Shown here: positions 6,269 through 12,709 of the stretch, in pieces
Layout of the letters: every line of letters begins with the position of its first letter
Position numbering within the stretch: the stretch's first letter is position 1
NCBI GenBank assembly: GCA_900541885.1
Contig: UQKW01000037.1
Location: forward strand, 1-15,474
Source: an uncultured Collinsella sp.
GTDB lineage: Bacteria; Actinomycetota; Coriobacteriia; Coriobacteriales; Coriobacteriaceae
Reading direction: 5' to 3'
DNA length: 15,474 nucleotides
Notes under the pieces: model-generated
Database searches by the model: none
Told to the model about the DNA's origin: nothing
The model's input: the letters and a program-made list of their open reading frames with translations, nothing else
Made by a program: the position numbers and the translations under genes

Positions 6269-6384
6269 CGGCACTTGAGGACGTTCCTTATGTGCCGGCA
6301 CTTTGGGAACGTCCCTAAGTGCCGGGATCTGGGGACATTCCTTGGCTGTTGCCTGTTCAAGAGTGTCCCCAACGACTAGTCGTT
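6269..6384. repeat. cluster of palindromes between the flippase and pckA genes
   Basis: Four palindromic units are packed together: CGGCAC..AGGA-CGT-TCCT..GTGCCG (6269-6297); CCGGCACTT..GGGA-ACG-TCCC..AAGTGCCGG (6295-6325), which shares its left arm with the previous unit; the spaced pair TGGGGACA/TGTCCCCA (6330-6371); and the perfect 14-mer AACGACTAGTCGTT (6371-6384). Fragments such as ACGTCCCCAATGACTA recur just downstream. Together with 6168-6268 and 6385-6556 this makes a 389-bp gene-free stretch with no plausible small ORF. Confidence 0.6.
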
Positions 6385-6466
6385 TAAGAACGTCCCCAAT
6401 GACTACCCAATGACTAGGCCGCTTGCGTGCGATTTTTGACCGTTGGGCGGGCGCTTCGCCGTTGCC

Positions 6467-6482
6467 GCAAAAACGTTTTTGC
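6467..6482. promoter_or_regulatory. 16-bp perfect palindrome upstream of pckA, LacI-type operator candidate
   Basis: GCAAAAACGTTTTTGC is a perfect palindrome with the central CG and A/T-rich half-sites typical of LacI/CcpA/PurR-family operators. It lies 75 bp before the pckA start. A weak -10-like TACAAC follows at 6491-6496, so a bound repressor would cover the likely promoter. Catabolite-type control of pckA is an inference. Confidence 0.5.
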
Positions 6483-6499
6483 ATATCGGGTACAACGGG

Positions 6500-6515
6500 C
6501 TTTACGTGAGTAAAG
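6500..6515. promoter_or_regulatory. second inverted repeat in the pckA leader
   Basis: CTTTAC-GTGA-GTAAAG is a perfect six-bp inverted repeat about 40 bp before the pckA start, between the candidate operator and the ribosome site. It could be a second operator or a small RNA hairpin. Confidence 0.35.
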
Positions 6516-6556
6516 TGTGCGCCGCGTCCACGTGTCGCGCTTTTAAAGGAGGCCCC

Positions 6557-8227
6557 ATGCCCGGTGTTACCCCCGCAGAAGTTCTGTCCAACTTTGGCAT
6601 CACGCTGGTCGAAGATCCCGCCGAGAACCAGCCCCGTCTGCTGGTTGACCTGCCGGCAGCCGAGCTCGTCGAGCATGCGATTCGCCGCGAAGAGGGCCGT
6701 ATGGCCTCCAACGGCGCACTCGTGATCGAGACGGGGGAGCGTACCGGACGTTCGCCCAACGACCGCTTTATCGTTGACACCCCCGATGTCCACGACAAGA
6801 TTGCCTGGGGCGCCGTCAACCGCCCGCTGTCCGTCGAAAGCTACGAGGTCATCAAAGCCGGCATCGTCGACTATCTCAACGAGCGCGACGTGTTCGTCAC
6901 CCGCGGCATGGCCGGCGCCGATCGTAACCACACGCGTCGCCTGCTCGTCGCCTGCGAGCGTGCCAGCCAAGCGCTCTTTATTAAGCAGATGCTCGCCCGC
7001 CCGCTTGCCCGCGAAATCGCACGCACCGGCGAGCCGGACTTCTGCGTCCTTGCCGCACCCGGCTATCAGTGCGATCCTGCCGTCAAGGGGCTCAACTCCA
7101 GCGCCGCGGTGGTCATCAATTTCCAGGAGCGCGTGATTCTGGTCGCTGGCACCGGCTACTCCGGCGAGATCAAAAAGTCCATCTTCAGCGTTATGAATTA
7201 TTTGCTGCCCGTCGAGGACGACGTTCTGCCCATGCATTGCTCCGCCAGTATGGATCCCGTCACGCATGAGACCGCGGTGTTCTTTGGCCTGTCCGGCACC
7301 GGCAAGACCACGCTTTCGGCCAATCCCACGCGCCTGCTGATCGGCGATGACGAGCACGGCTGGTCCGATATGGGCATCTTTAACGTCGAGGGCGGCTGCT
7401 ACGCCAAGTGCGAGGGCCTGGACGCGTTCCACGAGCCCGAGATCTTCAACGCCGTTCGCTTTGGCGCCATCTGCGAAAACGTGGTTCTCGATGAGAATCG
7501 CAAGCCCAACTACGACGACGTCTCGATCACGCACAATACGCGCGTGGCCTACCCTGTGGAGCACATTCCCAACGCGTGGACCAAGGGCATGGGCACCACC
7601 CCGAGCGTCGTGCTGTTTTTGACCTGCGATGCCTTTGGCGTGTTGCCGCCCATCTCACGCCTGACGGCCGATGCCGCCATGTACCACTTTGTGACGGGCT
7701 TTACGGCCAAGATTCCCGGCACCGAGGTCGGCGTTACCGAGCCCACGCCCACGTTCTCCTCGCTGTTTGGCGAGCCGTTTATGCCGCTCGACCCCATGGT
7801 CTACGCCAAGATGCTCGGCGAGCGTATCGCCGACGGCCGCACGCGCGTCTACCTGGTCAATACCGGCTGGATTGGCGGCGGCTACGGCGTGGGTCATCGC
7901 ATCGAGCTTGCCTACACGCGCTCGCTGGTCGCTCGCGCCCTCGACGGCACCATCGAGGACAGCGAGTTTGTGCACGACGATATCTTTAACGTCGACATTC
8001 CCACCACGTGCCATGGCGTGCCCGACGGCATCCTGGTGCCGCGCCAGTACTGGCAGAGCACCGCGCGCTACGACGAGGCCGCGCACAACCTGGCGGTGAT
8101 GTTCGAGGAGAACTTCGAGAAGAAGTACTCGCACCTGCCCGAGTCCGTCAAAGCCGCCGGCCCTCACGCCCAGGTGCCCGTCGAGGCCCGCCATCGCGGC
8201 CGCGGCCTGCTGGGACTCCGCCACTAG
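6557..8227 (+). CDS. pckA: phosphoenolpyruvate carboxykinase (ATP)
   Basis: This 556-residue cytoplasmic enzyme catalyses oxaloacetate + ATP = phosphoenolpyruvate + CO2 + ADP. In fermenting anaerobes it often runs toward oxaloacetate, fixing CO2 and making ATP. Visible family marks are RSPNDRF (65-71), YSGEIKKSIF (201-210, with the metal-binding lysine region), the P-loop FGLSGTGKT (243-251), DDEHGW (264-269) and a normal ATP-type C-terminal domain ending near LPESVKAAGP. The protein is slightly longer than the usual 530-540 aa, through a basic 12-15-residue tail. The start is set by AAAGGAGG ending four bases upstream; an upstream in-frame ATG at 6443 has no ribosome site and its codons run through the candidate operator. 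The gene has its own upstream region with two palindromes and is followed by a strong terminator hairpin, so it is probably monocistronic. Confidence 0.96.
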   Translation: MPGVTPAEVLSNFGITLVEDPAENQPRLLVDLPAAELVEHAIRREEGRMASNGALVIETGERTGRSPNDRFIVDTPDVHDKIAWGAVNRPLSVESYEVIKAGIVDYLNERDVFVTRGMAGADRNHTRRLLVACERASQALFIKQMLARPLAREIARTGEPDFCVLAAPGYQCDPAVKGLNSSAAVVINFQERVILVAGTGYSGEIKKSIFSVMNYLLPVEDDVLPMHCSASMDPVTHETAVFFGLSGTGKTTLSANPTRLLIGDDEHGWSDMGIFNVEGGCYAKCEGLDAFHEPEIFNAVRFGAICENVVLDENRKPNYDDVSITHNTRVAYPVEHIPNAWTKGMGTTPSVVLFLTCDAFGVLPPISRLTADAAMYHFVTGFTAKIPGTEVGVTEPTPTFSSLFGEPFMPLDPMVYAKMLGERIADGRTRVYLVNTGWIGGGYGVGHRIELAYTRSLVARALDGTIEDSEFVHDDIFNVDIPTTCHGVPDGILVPRQYWQSTARYDEAAHNLAVMFEENFEKKYSHLPESVKAAGPHAQVPVEARHRGRGLLGLRH

Positions 8228-8242
8228 CGTCGCCTCAGACCC

Positions 8243-8283
8243 AAAACCACCACAAAGGGGACAGGCACCTTTGTGGTGGTTTT
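8243..8283. terminator. CCACCAC hairpin repeat, copy 1 (after pckA)
   Basis: A 16-bp perfect stem (AAAACCACCACAAAGG with CCTTTGTGGTGGTTTT) encloses the loop GGACAGGCA. The A-run before and T-run after make it work as a terminator on either strand. It begins 15 nt after the pckA stop. Related copies lie at 9201, 10777 and 11183. Confidence 0.85.
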
Positions 8284-8310
8284 GCTTGGGCGGATGACTC
8301 AGGTTACAAT
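8282..8310 (+). promoter_or_regulatory. candidate promoter for the B3/B4 gene leader
   Basis: TTGCTT (8282-8287), a 17-nt spacer and TACAAT (8305-8310) form a moderate promoter whose -35 box overlaps the T-run of the pckA terminator. Transcription would start near 8317 and run into the structured leader. Confidence 0.5.
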
Positions 8311-8324
8311 ACGCCTGACATATC

Positions 8325-8410
8325 GCCCCCTTCTCCGGATGGGGGCAGCGTAAGCGCTCTTGTGGCGGCACCGTAGGACTTTGAAGGTGGCCGCTGTGAG
8401 GGCGCTTTTT
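8325..8410 (+). ncRNA. leader RNA with a terminator-like hairpin ahead of the B3/B4 gene
   Basis: Two stems follow the candidate promoter. The first is GCCCCC/GGGGGC (8325-8346). The second is a long hairpin (8352-8407) in which AAGCGC pairs with GCGCTT and GCGGC-ACC pairs with GGT-GCCGC across one bulge. TTTTT ends at 8410. This is an intrinsic-terminator shape about 45 nt before the coding sequence. It would serve as an attenuator or riboswitch expression platform, or as the end of a separate RNA of roughly 95 nt. I do not recognise a known riboswitch core. Confidence 0.55.
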
Positions 8411-8454
8411 GCTTAGACGCCCCCGCTCGGGCGCACGCTATGAAGGGAGAGCAT

Positions 8455-9174
8455 ATGAAGAGCTTTATTGCCGAGGATTCATTTTGGGAGCTGTTTCCAC
8501 AGGCGGCGATTGGCGTCGTGGTCGTAAAGGGCATGAAGCCCGCGGCGCAGATTCCCCAGGAGGACGTGGATGCGATCGCCGCGCTGCTTGACCGCGCCAA
8601 CATCGATGCGGAGCGTCATCTGACGAGCGATACCATCAGCGAAAATGCGCCGGTTAAGGCTTGGCGTGACGCGTACCGGCTGTTCAAGACTAAAAAGGGC
8701 GCGCGTTGCTCAGTTGAGAACCTGCTCAAGCGCGTGCTCAAAGGCAAGCCGGTCGGCCACATCACGCCGGCGGTGGATATCTACAACACGATTTCGTTGA
8801 CTTATGCGCTGCCCGTTGGCGGTGAGGATTTGCATGCTATTGAGGGCAATCTGCGCCTGGCGGTGACCGACGGCGGCGACGCGTTCTTGCCACTTGGCGA
8901 GGAGGCGGACGATCCGACGCTGCCTGGCGAGCTCGCCTACATCGATGATGCGGGCGCCGTGTGCCGTTGCTGGAACTGGCGCGACGGCGTTCGAACGGCC
9001 CTGTCCGACGATTCGGCCGATGCGTTCCTGGCGATTGAGTGCGTGGAGCCCGAGCGGATGGGGGATTGCCAGGCCGCCATCGATCGCTTGGCCGAGCTGC
9101 TTGAGCGCTATCTGGGAGCGACGGTTGTCGTTAAGACGCTTGTAACCCGCGGCAATCCCTGCGTGGAGCTGTAG
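8455..9174 (+). CDS. B3/B4 tRNA-binding domain protein
   Basis: This 239-residue soluble protein resembles stand-alone B3/B4 domain proteins, relatives of the editing domain of the phenylalanyl-tRNA synthetase beta chain. Visible signs are the N-terminal GVVVVKGM strand, the WRDAYRLF block (about 72-79), the central NLLKRVLKGKPVGHITPAVDIYNTISLTYALPVGGED stretch (in parts, about 90-125), and LAYIDDAGAVCRCWNWRDGVRT near residue 165. Related proteins may edit or bind mischarged tRNA or sense amino acids; the substrate is unknown. Start 8455 is preferred because AGGGAGA lies five bases upstream; the in-frame ATG at 8440 lacks a ribosome site. It sits alone between two hairpin terminators, behind a leader that contains its own terminator, which suggests regulation by premature termination. 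Confidence 0.8.
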   Translation: MKSFIAEDSFWELFPQAAIGVVVVKGMKPAAQIPQEDVDAIAALLDRANIDAERHLTSDTISENAPVKAWRDAYRLFKTKKGARCSVENLLKRVLKGKPVGHITPAVDIYNTISLTYALPVGGEDLHAIEGNLRLAVTDGGDAFLPLGEEADDPTLPGELAYIDDAGAVCRCWNWRDGVRTALSDDSADAFLAIECVEPERMGDCQAAIDRLAELLERYLGATVVVKTLVTRGNPCVEL

Positions 9175-9200
9175 CGGCGCCTAGAACCTATTGATGCCCC

Positions 9201-9240
9201 AAACCACCACAAAGGTGCCTGTCCCTTTGTGGTGGTTTTT
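9201..9240. terminator. CCACCAC hairpin repeat, copy 2 (after the B3/B4 gene)
   Basis: The stem AAACCACCACAAAGG/CCTTTGTGGTGGTTT encloses a loop reading TGCCTGTC, the reverse complement of the copy 1 loop, so this copy is inserted in the opposite orientation. It starts 26 nt after the stop codon and is followed by extra T. Confidence 0.85.
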
Positions 9241-9342
9241 ATGTTGATGGGTTAACAATTGGGATATTTGGGTACGGGGGTTCGGACATGCGGCTAAGAT
9301 GTTTACCCGTTAGCATCATGTAAGCGAAAGGTGGTCGTCACC

Positions 9343-9792
9343 ATGCAGTGGAACGACGAGACACGTTTTGAGGACTTTGTCGGACTGATCAGCGGCCTCT
9401 ACAAGGAGATTCAGCGCATCAAGACGTCCGAAGGTGCAAGGCTGGGCCTCAAGGGCTCCGACGTCATGTGCCTGTACTATCTCGAGCGCAGCAAGGACGG
9501 CCTGACTGGCGCCGACCTCGCCCGCATGGCCGGCGTTACCCGTGCCGCCGTTTCGCGCACACTGGCACACCTGGAGGAGGGCGGCTACGTCGAGGTCGAT
9601 GATTCGGGTGATGCGGCCGTCAAGTACCGTGCCCCGGTGCGCCTGACTGCCCTGGGCGGCGAGAGCATGAGCGAGGCCGATCGCATCATTCGCGAAGTGC
9701 TCGACACCACCGGTAAGGCCATGGGCGTGGAGCAGCGTGAGCAGATGTACGCGTCGCTGCGTACGATTCTCAACACCCTGCGTGAGATCTAA
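9343..9792 (+). CDS. MarR-family transcriptional regulator
   Basis: This 149-residue protein has the MarR layout: an N-terminal dimerisation helix (about 5-30) and a winged helix-turn-helix (about 38-100). The recognition helix is TRAAVSRTLAHLEEGG (66-81) and the wing is about VDDSGDAAVKYRAPVRLT (85-102). Two C-terminal helices complete the dimer interface. It should bind DNA as a dimer and respond to a small ligand. ATG 9343 is chosen because AAAGGTGG ends eight bases upstream; the in-frame GTG at 9331 lies inside that site. The DegV gene follows after 119 bp without one of the hairpin terminators seen after the neighbouring genes, so the two are probably co-transcribed. The ligand is unknown; a FabT-like lipid-sensing role is only suggested by the DegV neighbour. 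Confidence 0.88.
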   Translation: MQWNDETRFEDFVGLISGLYKEIQRIKTSEGARLGLKGSDVMCLYYLERSKDGLTGADLARMAGVTRAAVSRTLAHLEEGGYVEVDDSGDAAVKYRAPVRLTALGGESMSEADRIIREVLDTTGKAMGVEQREQMYASLRTILNTLREI

Positions 9793-9911
9793 GACCGCCA
9801 AGGCATTTGCTTCCCATTAACAACTGCATCGTCCCGTTTGAGCGCGTCTACCGTGCAGGGGCATTGCTGTCAAAATTCCCCGCGCGAGGTCTGCGCAAGA
9901 AAGGATTTGCT

Positions 9912-10766
9912 ATGTCCATTCGTATTATTACCGATTCCGCGAGCGATATGACGCCGGCTGAGCACCCCGCTCTGCGTGTTCTGCCGCTGTCCGTCACCTT
10001 TGGCTCCGACGTGTACATGGATGGCGTCGACATCGATCACCAGCGCTTTTACGAGATGCTCGTGGAGCGCGACGAGCTGCCGAAGACCGGCCAGGTCAAC
10101 CCGTACGCCTTTTCGCAGGCGATTGCTGAGGCGCGTGAGGCCGGCGACGAGGCGGTGATTATTACCGTGGGCGCCAAGCTTTCGGGCACCAATCAGAGCG
10201 CTCGTACGGCACTTGCCGAGGCGCCGGGCGGCGACGTGTACGTGGTAGACAGCAATAACGTCACCTTGGGCGAGCGCGTGCTGGTCGAATATGCGCTGCG
10301 CCTGGTGGACGAGGGCCGTAGTGCGGCCCAGATCGCGACGGCGGTCGAGGCCGTGCGCGACCGCGTGGTGGTTATCGGCCTGCTCGAGACGCTGGAATAC
10401 CTGGTGCGCGGCGGCCGCCTGTCTGCTGCGGCGGGCGCTGTGGGTACGCTGCTCAACGTGAAGCCGGTCGTGGCCGCCGAGGACGGCCTCATCGTGCAGT
10501 TGGGCAAGGCGCGCGGTTCCAAAAACGGTCGAAACCTGTTGAACCAGAAGGTCGAACAGGCGGGCGGCGTCGACTTCTCCATGCCGCTGGCGCTTGGTTA
10601 TACGGGTCTTTCGGACGCGGTGCTCAAGAAGTATATCGAGGACAGCGCCGCGCTGTGGGCCGGCCATGCCGAGAACGAGCTGCCCATCCACACCATTGGC
10701 GCCACCATCGGCACCCACGTGGGTCCCGGCGCCGTAGCCGTAGCCTTCTTCCGCCCCGCCAACTAA
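9912..10766 (+). CDS. DegV family (FakB-like) fatty-acid-binding protein
   Basis: This 284-residue cytoplasmic protein has the DegV fold. Members bind a fatty acid, and the FakB members present it to the kinase FakA for acyl-phosphate formation. Visible motifs are IITDSASDMT (5-14), KTGQVNP (58-64, the position of the usual TSQP segment), KLSGTNQSA (89-97), VYVVDSNNVTLGE, RGGRLSAAAGAVGTLLNVKP and the C-terminal HVGPGAVAVAFF. The start ATG has AAAGGA six bases upstream; the longer in-frame extension to 9807 has no ribosome site. The gene follows the MarR regulator on the same strand and ends 10 nt before a hairpin terminator. No fakA (DAK-like kinase) gene lies in this window, so the FakB assignment rests on family similarity. 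Confidence 0.92.
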   Translation: MSIRIITDSASDMTPAEHPALRVLPLSVTFGSDVYMDGVDIDHQRFYEMLVERDELPKTGQVNPYAFSQAIAEAREAGDEAVIITVGAKLSGTNQSARTALAEAPGGDVYVVDSNNVTLGERVLVEYALRLVDEGRSAAQIATAVEAVRDRVVVIGLLETLEYLVRGGRLSAAAGAVGTLLNVKPVVAAEDGLIVQLGKARGSKNGRNLLNQKVEQAGGVDFSMPLALGYTGLSDAVLKKYIEDSAALWAGHAENELPIHTIGATIGTHVGPGAVAVAFFRPAN

Positions 10767-10776
10767 CTATCCGGTC

Positions 10777-10816
10777 AAAACCACCACAAAGGGGACAGGC
10801 ACCTTTGTGGTGGTTT
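10777..10816. terminator. CCACCAC hairpin repeat, copy 3 (after the DegV gene)
   Basis: The stem matches copy 1 and has the same loop, GGACAGGCA, so it is in the same orientation as copy 1. It starts 10 nt after the DegV stop and ends only 29 nt before the MGMT-like start codon, leaving no room for a promoter between them. Confidence 0.85.
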
Positions 10817-10845
10817 ATGCTGGTTCCGGTTGAAAGGAGCATGCG

Positions 10846-11166
10846 ATGGCATCTGAGGGCTTTTTTGAGCGTGTGTACGAGGTGGTCGAGCAGATTCCCG
10901 AGGGGATGGTCGCCACGTATGGTCAGGTGGCGCTGCTTGCCGGTCGTCCACGATGTGCGCGGTACGTGGGGTATGCGCTGCACAGCAATCCGCGCCCTGG
11001 TCAGATTCCCTGCCATCGTGTGGTGTTTGCCGACGGGCGCATATGCGAGGGTTTTGCTTTTGGCGGCCCCGATGCTCAGCGTGAGCTCTTAATGGGGGAG
11101 GGCGTGACGTTTACCGATCCCATGCACGTCGACTTGGCCGCCTGTCGCTGGCCAGTAGGGCTCTAA
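10846..11166 (+). CDS. MGMT-family DNA alkyltransferase-like protein (catalytic domain only)
   Basis: This 106-residue protein corresponds to the C-terminal, DNA-binding and active-site domain of O6-alkylguanine-DNA alkyltransferases, without the N-terminal RNase H-like domain. It has the helix-turn-helix region (VATYGQVALLAG, about 22-33), the RPRCARYVGYAL segment with the helix-flipping arginine region (34-45), and IPCHRVV (54-60) with the acceptor Cys56 intact. ATL proteins carry Trp in place of this Cys, so direct alkyl transfer remains possible. The usual Asn-His-Glu support is only partly recognisable. The start is supported by AAAGGAG six bases upstream. The hairpin 29 nt upstream implies either read-through from the DegV gene or a promoter inside that repeat. 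Confidence 0.88.
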   Translation: MASEGFFERVYEVVEQIPEGMVATYGQVALLAGRPRCARYVGYALHSNPRPGQIPCHRVVFADGRICEGFAFGGPDAQRELLMGEGVTFTDPMHVDLAACRWPVGL

Positions 11167-11182
11167 CTGCTCTGCCGTGGCC

Positions 11183-11223
11183 AAAACCACCACAAAGGTG
11201 CCTGTCCCCTTTGCGGTGGTTTT
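11183..11223. terminator. CCACCAC hairpin repeat, copy 4 (after the MGMT-like gene)
   Basis: AAAACCACCACAAAGG pairs with CCTTTGCGGTGGTTTT with one A-C mismatch. The loop TGCCTGTCC places it in the same orientation as copy 2. It starts 16 nt after the stop codon. Confidence 0.85.
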
Positions 11224-11265
11224 ACGTTGTAGGTTTACCGGGGTTAACTTATGGAGACGATGTGT

Positions 11266-11476
11266 TGGCGTATATTCTCGCCAGAAAGTAAACCATGGTG
11301 AACTATATTGGTTTCAGCAACGGAGCAGGCAATAGGCGATGAAAAAGCCTGCCCTGTTGAGTTTGATTCGCATCCCTCCCCTCTGTGCGATTCAACGGTG
11401 TACTTCGGGAACAGGCCCGCTGGCAACTAACTGCCAGCGGGCCTGTTCCCGTTTCGGTGAGGATTCAGCCTCACCG
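11266..11476 (+). other. gene-free stretch with six consecutive stem-loops (possible structured RNA)
   Basis: In the 335-bp gap between the convergent MGMT-like and trpS genes six non-overlapping stems follow one another: TGGCG/CGCCA (11266-11283), AAACCA/TGGTTT (11290-11314), CGGaGCAGGC/GCCTGCcCTG (11321-11356), GTTTGATTCGCA/TGCGATTCAAC (11361-11396), a 20-bp perfect hairpin (11406-11451) and CGGTGAGG/CCTCACCG (11455-11476). The order fits either a non-coding RNA ending in the 20-bp hairpin or stacked palindromic repeats and trpS 3' processing signals. A TATATT box (11271-11276) has only a weak -35. I see no credible small ORF. Confidence 0.4.
11406..11451. terminator. 20-bp perfect hairpin downstream of trpS
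   Basis: CGGGAACAGGCCCGCTGGCA is followed by the loop ACTAAC and its exact reverse complement. It lies 50 nt past the trpS stop on the minus strand and is one of the most stable hairpins in the window. The T-run is poor on both sides (GTTTC on the plus strand, none on the minus), so its terminator role is plausible but not certain. Confidence 0.6.
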
Positions 11477-11501
11477 TCTATGTTGTGCGAAAGCGCTTTG
11501 T

Positions 11502-12551
11502 CTAGTACACCATGCCCATGGCGTCCCGAACCTCGGCCAGGGTTTGCTCGGCGATCTCGTTGGCGCGACGGTTGCCCTCGTGCAGTACGTCCTTGACGTA
11601 ATCCAGGTCGTTCTCGTAGCGCTGGCGACGCTCACGGATTGGAGCGAAGTACTCGTTGACGGCCTCGGTCACGTACTTCTTGAGCTGGCCGGAGCCGCCC
11701 ATGCCGATCTCCTCGGCAATCTCGACCTCGGAACGACCGGTGCAGATGGCAGCCGTCGAAAGCAGGCCGGACACGCCGGGGCGGTTCTCGGGATCAAACG
11801 TGATCATGCGCTCGGAGTCGGTCTGGCTCTTCTTGATGCGCTTGGCCGTCTCCTCGGCGGTCATCGAAATATTGATGGCGTTGCCGTAGCTCTTGCTCAT
11901 CTTGCGACCGTCAAGGCCGGGCAGCAGCGGGGTCTCGGACAGCAGCGCTTCGACCTCGGGAAATACCTTGCCGTAGCGGTTGTTAAAGCGGCGTGCGATG
12001 GTGCGGGTAAGCTCGATGTGCGGCAGCTGGTCGCGGCCGACGGGCACCACATTGCCCTTGCAGAACAGGATGTCGCAGGCCTGGTGCACCGGGTAGGTGA
12101 GCAGAAGGCCGGTAAGCTCGTGGCCCGAGGCCTCCATCTCGGCCTTGACCGTGGGGTTGCGCGCCAGCTCGGCCTCGGACACCAGCGACAGGAACGGCAG
12201 CATGAGCTGGTTTGCGGCGGGCACGGCGGAGTGCGCGTAGATCATGGTCTTGTCGGGGTCGATGCCGCAGGCAAGGTAGTCCATGACCATGTTGTACACG
12301 TTGTCCTGGATGTGCTCGGTGGTGTCGCGGTCGGTGATGACCTGGTAGTCGGCGATGAGCACGTTGGTCTTGGCGCCCATGTTCTGCAGCTCCACGCGGC
12401 CTTTGAGGGTGCCGAAGTAGTGACCCAGGTGCAAGCGTCCGGTCGGGCGGTCGCCGGTGAGCATGGTGAACTTCTCGGGCGTCTTGGCCAGGCCCTCGCG
12501 AATGGCGTTGCTCTTTTGCAGCGCGACTTCGTAGCTGTTCTCGTTTGGCAT
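11502..12551 (-). CDS. trpS: tryptophanyl-tRNA synthetase
   Basis: This 349-residue class I aminoacyl-tRNA synthetase joins tryptophan to tRNA-Trp using ATP. The HIGH-type motif is GRLHLGHYFG (39-47 region), the KMSKS loop is GRKMSKSYGN (215-224), and LTYPVHQACDILF and VPVGRDQLPHIELTR (169-183 region) match the tryptophan-binding core of bacterial TrpS. The start at 12551 is set by AGGAG five bases upstream; an in-frame ATG ten codons earlier lacks a ribosome site. The length is normal for the family (about 330-350 aa). The TagO/WecA-type gene ends 158 bp upstream on the same strand. I see no T-box leader and no clear promoter in that interval. Confidence 0.96.
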   Translation of the reverse strand: MPNENSYEVALQKSNAIREGLAKTPEKFTMLTGDRPTGRLHLGHYFGTLKGRVELQNMGAKTNVLIADYQVITDRDTTEHIQDNVYNMVMDYLACGIDPDKTMIYAHSAVPAANQLMLPFLSLVSEAELARNPTVKAEMEASGHELTGLLLTYPVHQACDILFCKGNVVPVGRDQLPHIELTRTIARRFNNRYGKVFPEVEALLSETPLLPGLDGRKMSKSYGNAINISMTAEETAKRIKKSQTDSERMITFDPENRPGVSGLLSTAAICTGRSEVEIAEEIGMGGSGQLKKYVTEAVNEYFAPIRERRQRYENDLDYVKDVLHEGNRRANEIAEQTLAEVRDAMGMVY

Positions 12552-12709
12552 GATTGCTCCTAACGTATGTTCATGGGTCAAGATGATAACGCGTTTATTG
12601 GAGGGCGGGGCGTAAGTAGGCGAGGGGCGGGAGAGGGGCGGCTTGTGCGATGGGTGCGGCGCGGCTGCGCTTGGCCAGCGTTGCCTGGGCGCATCCTCGG
12701 CAGCTTATC

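Noticed and set aside
6239..7564. Long minus-strand open frame (441 codons) opposite pckA
   Set aside because: It is the mirror of a high-GC coding region, with an alanine/glycine/histidine-rich product, no recognisable domain and no ribosome site. pckA on the plus strand explains the bases fully.
11385..12563. Long plus-strand open frame (392 codons) opposite trpS
   Set aside because: The product is a repetitive Leu/Gly/His/Val-rich shadow with no family match, and trpS on the other strand is certain.
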